Assembly: GCF_032854445.1 (NCBI RefSeq)
Contig: NC_088303.1
Span: forward strand, 18,485,501 to 18,549,500
Origin: Liolophura sinensis
Taxonomy: Eukaryota; Mollusca; Polyplacophora; Chitonida; Chitonidae
Reading direction: 5' to 3'
DNA: 64,000 bases
The translations under genes were made by a program, and so were the position numbers. Below the pieces are notes generated by a model. It was not told where the DNA came from. It searched no databases and saw only the letters and a program-made list of their open reading frames with translations. Below, piece after piece: positions 61,501 through 64,000 of the stretch. Position 1 is the first letter of the stretch; every line of letters starts with the position of its first letter.

Positions 61501-63578
61501 CACAAATTCACGACAACAAATCCAGCAGCTGCAGCTGATGGGGATATGCACCAAGGAATTTTACAGCAGCTGGAAATGTACTATTTTACAACTTAAAAAA
61601 AAAATGGAATTTGCCAACAGGAATTTCTGTAGAAGCTGCATGCTGGAGGATTCACCTAATTAATTTGTTTCATGCCATACTGCAGAAGTGTGAAATTATG
61701 TAAAGCAGCTACATATATTAAGTATCTATGGAAAGCGGAACCTATGGTAGCAGAATAAACCACCATCACTCACCTGACAGCTGACACCCGGCCCCACTCC
61801 CCTCCCCGCTGGCCGTATTAGTCAAAGGGTCAGGCAGCTGCAGGAAGAGCTTCACTTTAGTCGAACCAGTCCTTGAACAAGTCTACTTTTGTGTATTATT
61901 TACAGGTGGTGTATGTGACAGTACTAGCCCCGTATGTCCTGCTCACCATTTTTCTGGTGCGTGCTGCGACCTTACCTGGTGCTGGTGCGGGTGTCCTCTA
62001 CTTCCTTACACCAGAGTGGAATAGACTGGCTAACATACAGGTACTGTTTGATTTACTGCTAATAGTTTAGTAGCAGACATTGTTCTCTTACAGCCTGCTC
62101 TGCTGTAGTGGACATCCCATGTGAATTGAAGAGGGCAGTATGTCATTTCATCCGAGATAAGCAGTTTCCATCATTGCTCAGAGCTCAAACCTATTCAGGT
62201 ATATACCCTGTGGAAGGCCAGATCATGGGCTACAATCAGGTCCCAACATTCTGGCATTTGTAGTTTTCATTCTACTGAGCAAACTCTGATTTCTTCAAAA
62301 TGGTGGATAAAGGAAAGAAAAAGAACTTAATAATTTTTTCAGGACTGGGACACATACCATTGAACTCATACTACATGTAAAATGCCTGAAAACTTTCTTT
62401 TCACCTTCTGTTCAGGATTTTTTTTTTCACCTTCTGTCCACGAGTTTAATTAAAAAATATTTAGCAAGAAAGATTTAAAATAAAATTAGTGAGAAAACGG
62501 AAGAAAACTGTGACCTCCAAAAAGGATGACAGATCCTGCTTTGCATATGGAAGTAAAACTTTTTGGGGGATTTAAGTAGGCCTACTCACTCTTTAACAAC
62601 ACCTGAAATTTCAAACTCATCTGATCAGCGTTTTTTTTTTTTTTTTTTCTCGGTAAAATTTCAATACAATTTCAGTAGGTGTCCTGACAGGACATTCTTA
62701 TGTATGTCATCTTGATATAAGTTTGCTGGTGTTGCCTCAGGATTTTATTATGAAGTCAGATGAAGTTATATTTGTATGCCACACACAATAAACATGTATA
62801 TTGACTTCGTTACTTTTGTGCAGGTGTGGCTGGAGGCAGCTATCCAGGTGTTCTTCTCATTAGGGCCGGCATGGGGAGGTCTCATCACCATGTCCAGTTA
62901 CAACAAATTCAAACACAACTGTTTCAGGTGAATATCTTTTGAAGAATTTCTAAATGTGCATCATTTAAGTTTAAAGTCACACAAACATTGTCACTGTCCT
63001 AAAAATAATAAGTATTTTTGTAATTTTAGTCTTATTTTAGTGCTTTGTTGGAATGTTCTTGAGAATATTCACAAAACTGATTACTTTATGTCTATCAATA
63101 CCATAATTCATATCAGCGCATTACGTGTCTCTATTTATGGGAAAGTTTGGGACTGTCAGTCTGTCCGTCTGTCTATCCAAATATTGTCTGATTTTGATTA
63201 AAAAATATTGTACATGCAGGTTCATTTTTTGTATCCTCAGATGAAGTGTGAAAACAGGCTGTATTCATGCTTTCTTGATTCTCATTAGGTTTCTGTTTCC
63301 AGGCTTCATGTATTTGTCTGATTTTGGTAATTTTCTTTGCACAGATTCATCCTGCGGACCCCGATATGAAATATGTAAACCAGCTGGATCTATTCACGAG
63401 TTTTCCAGTATTAGTGTGGGATATACATCCTTTTAATTTGCTTGTTTCTTCAGGGACGCTGTTGTGACCACAGCTGCGGACTGTTTTACTGGTCTGTTTG
63501 GAGGCCTTGTCATTTCCTGTGTACTGGGCTTCATGGCTCATGAGGCTGGTAAAGACATTTCTGAGGTGGTTATATCAG
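58577..63578 (+). CDS. SLC6-family amino-acid transporter, glycine-transporter-like (5' part, six exons)
   Basis: Exons 58577-58760, 59565-60036, 60852-60984, 61906-62040, 62824-62927 and 63454-63578 join in phase at GT-AG junctions and give residues 1-384. The gene continues past the window. The family consists of plasma-membrane Na+-coupled symporters of amino acids and related amines. TM1 contains '[16 protein letters not shown]' (42-56); Gly45 sits where amine transporters have Asp, which favours an amino-acid substrate. TM2 ends '[14 protein letters not shown]'. The second extracellular loop has the conserved cysteine pair Cys146/Cys155 and four N-glycosylation sequons (Asn162, 172, 177, 196). 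TM6 '[17 protein letters not shown]' is closest to glycine transporters. Odd residues: Asp48 and Asp352 replace conserved Asn, Phe68 replaces Tyr, and Gly356 replaces Ser. About 60% of a usual 600-650 residue protein is present. The ATG is the first before the conserved '[10 protein letters not shown]' segment. The substrate is not certain. Confidence 0.92.
58761..59564 (+). other. First coding-region intron of the SLC6-type gene
   Basis: It runs from gtatat to ttccag and splits a Gly codon after its first base. It contains a run of 17 G at 59084-59100 and a SINE (59101-59457). Confidence 0.8.
59101..59457 (+). mobile_element. SINE with tRNA-like head and family A tail
   Basis: 'aggtggccaagagactaaaa' (A-box) and 'aagagttcaaacctggcc' (B-box) form a tRNA-like head. 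The 3' end 'attctggagtatggcattag' plus 'gaagtaaataagt' is a diverged family A tail. The middle differs from other copies. It lies in the first coding-region intron of the transporter. Confidence 0.65.
60037..60851 (+). other. Intron of the SLC6-type gene with a SINE
   Basis: It runs from gtaaga to tttacag and separates the large extracellular loop from TM4. It contains the SINE at 60261-60398. Confidence 0.85.
60261..60398 (+). mobile_element. SINE family A copy, 3' part
   Basis: 'gccagcaacctgcagatggt', 'tttcctcccaccataattct' and 'attcttgagtatgacataaa' plus AAATA tail. It is truncated at the 5' end and old, judging by its changes. Confidence 0.8.
60985..61905 (+). other. Intron of the SLC6-type gene
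   Basis: It runs from gtaaga to tttacag between the TM4 and TM5 exons. No repeat or extra exon was recognised. Confidence 0.8.
62041..62823 (+). other. Intron of the SLC6-type gene
   Basis: It runs from gtactg to gtgcag between the TM5 and TM6 exons. It contains a T run of about 18 bases near 62632-62649 and nothing else recognised. Confidence 0.8.
62928..63453 (+). other. Intron of the SLC6-type gene
   Basis: It runs from gtgaat to ttcttcag between the TM6 and TM7 exons and splits an Arg codon. Nothing else was recognised. Confidence 0.8.
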
Positions 63579-64000
63579 GTGAGTGTTGTGACCACAGCTG
63601 CAGACTGTTTTACTGGTCTGTTTGGAGGCCTTGTCATTTCCTGTGTACTGGGCTTCATGGCTCATGAGGCTGGTAAAGACATTTCTGAGGTGATTATATC
63701 AGGTGAGTGTTGTGACCACAGCTGCAGACTGTTTTACTGGTCTGTTTGGAGGCCTTGTCATTTCCTGTGTACTGGGCTTCATGGCTCGTGAGGCTGGTAA
63801 ATACATTTCTGAGGTGGTTATATCAGGTGAGTGTTGTGACCACAGCTGCAGACTGTTTTACTGGTCTGTTTGGAGGCCTTGTCATTTCCTGTGTACTGGG
63901 CTTCATGGCTCGTGAGGCTGGTAAATACATTTCTGAGGTGGTTATATCAGGTGAGTGTCGTGACCACAGCTGCAGACTGTTTTACTGGTCTGCTTGGGGT
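63461..64000 (+). repeat. Tandem array of the TM7 exon, 124-bp period
   Basis: Units start at 63461, 63585, 63709, 63833 and 63957 (the last cut by the window edge). Each full unit is the body of the TM7 exon followed by its own donor 'gtgagt'; no unit after the first has an intron or pyrimidine tract before it. Each full unit can still encode the TM7 peptide in its own frame, with changes Val to Ile (unit 2) and His to Arg and Asp to Tyr (units 3 and 4). Because 124 is not a multiple of three, reading straight on from the first unit shifts frame and stops at TGA 63665-63667. Confidence 0.95.

Noticed and set aside
63585-63956. Extra transporter exons (units 2-4 as separate exons)
   Set aside because: None has an intron, branch region or pyrimidine tract before it; the units abut directly, so they are better described as a tandem repeat.

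Overview
This is animal nuclear DNA, most likely from a marine mollusc and probably a bivalve. It is AT-rich and gene-poor. Its genes are split by GT-AG introns. It is crowded with tRNA-derived SINEs, foldback elements, minisatellites and microsatellites. Two SINE families recur. Family A ends in a tail related to 'gtacggcgtaaaacacc' followed by AAATA repeats; family B ends in 'gttaagtacgacgtaaaac'. Both look like repeats I associate with bivalve genomes, and short 'tacatgta' words are also common. The species assignment is an inference. I see nothing prokaryotic: no operons, no CRISPR, no bacterial genes.

Two genes can be supported, both on the + strand. (1) A sorting nexin of the SNX20/SNX21 type: the last two exons (40216-40331 and 43595-44272) encode a PX domain and the TPR-like PXB domain down to the stop codon. 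Earlier exons were not found, and a 200-N assembly gap (39782-39981) lies just upstream. (2) An SLC6-type amino-acid transporter starting at 58577 and running off the right edge. Six coding exons join in phase and give residues 1-384, covering TM1 to TM7.

Layout. 1-1540 holds two minisatellites. 1541-10480 is non-coding with SINEs and one foldback element. 10993-12279 is bounded by 70-bp inverted repeats and contains a palindromic MITE and a SINE insertion. 16081-16600 is a tandem array built on a tRNA-like A-box segment. 16601-31121 is almost featureless apart from SINE remnants, a TG microsatellite and dispersed repeat copies. 31122-39047 holds further tandem repeats, a GA microsatellite and a head-to-tail SINE pair. 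39782-44272 is the sorting nexin end. 44273-58315 is its 3' flank plus SINEs and two decayed non-LTR reverse transcriptase relics. 58316-64000 is the transporter.

The most interesting signals are in the transporter. Residues that bind Na+ at site 1 and Cl- in typical animal SLC6 proteins are changed (Asn to Asp twice, Tyr to Phe, Ser to Gly). In addition, its TM7 exon is repeated head-to-tail every 124 bp, at least four and a half times, with each full unit keeping a splice donor but none of the extra units carrying its own intron. Two SINE insertions can be paired with unoccupied copies of the same dispersed repeat elsewhere in the window.
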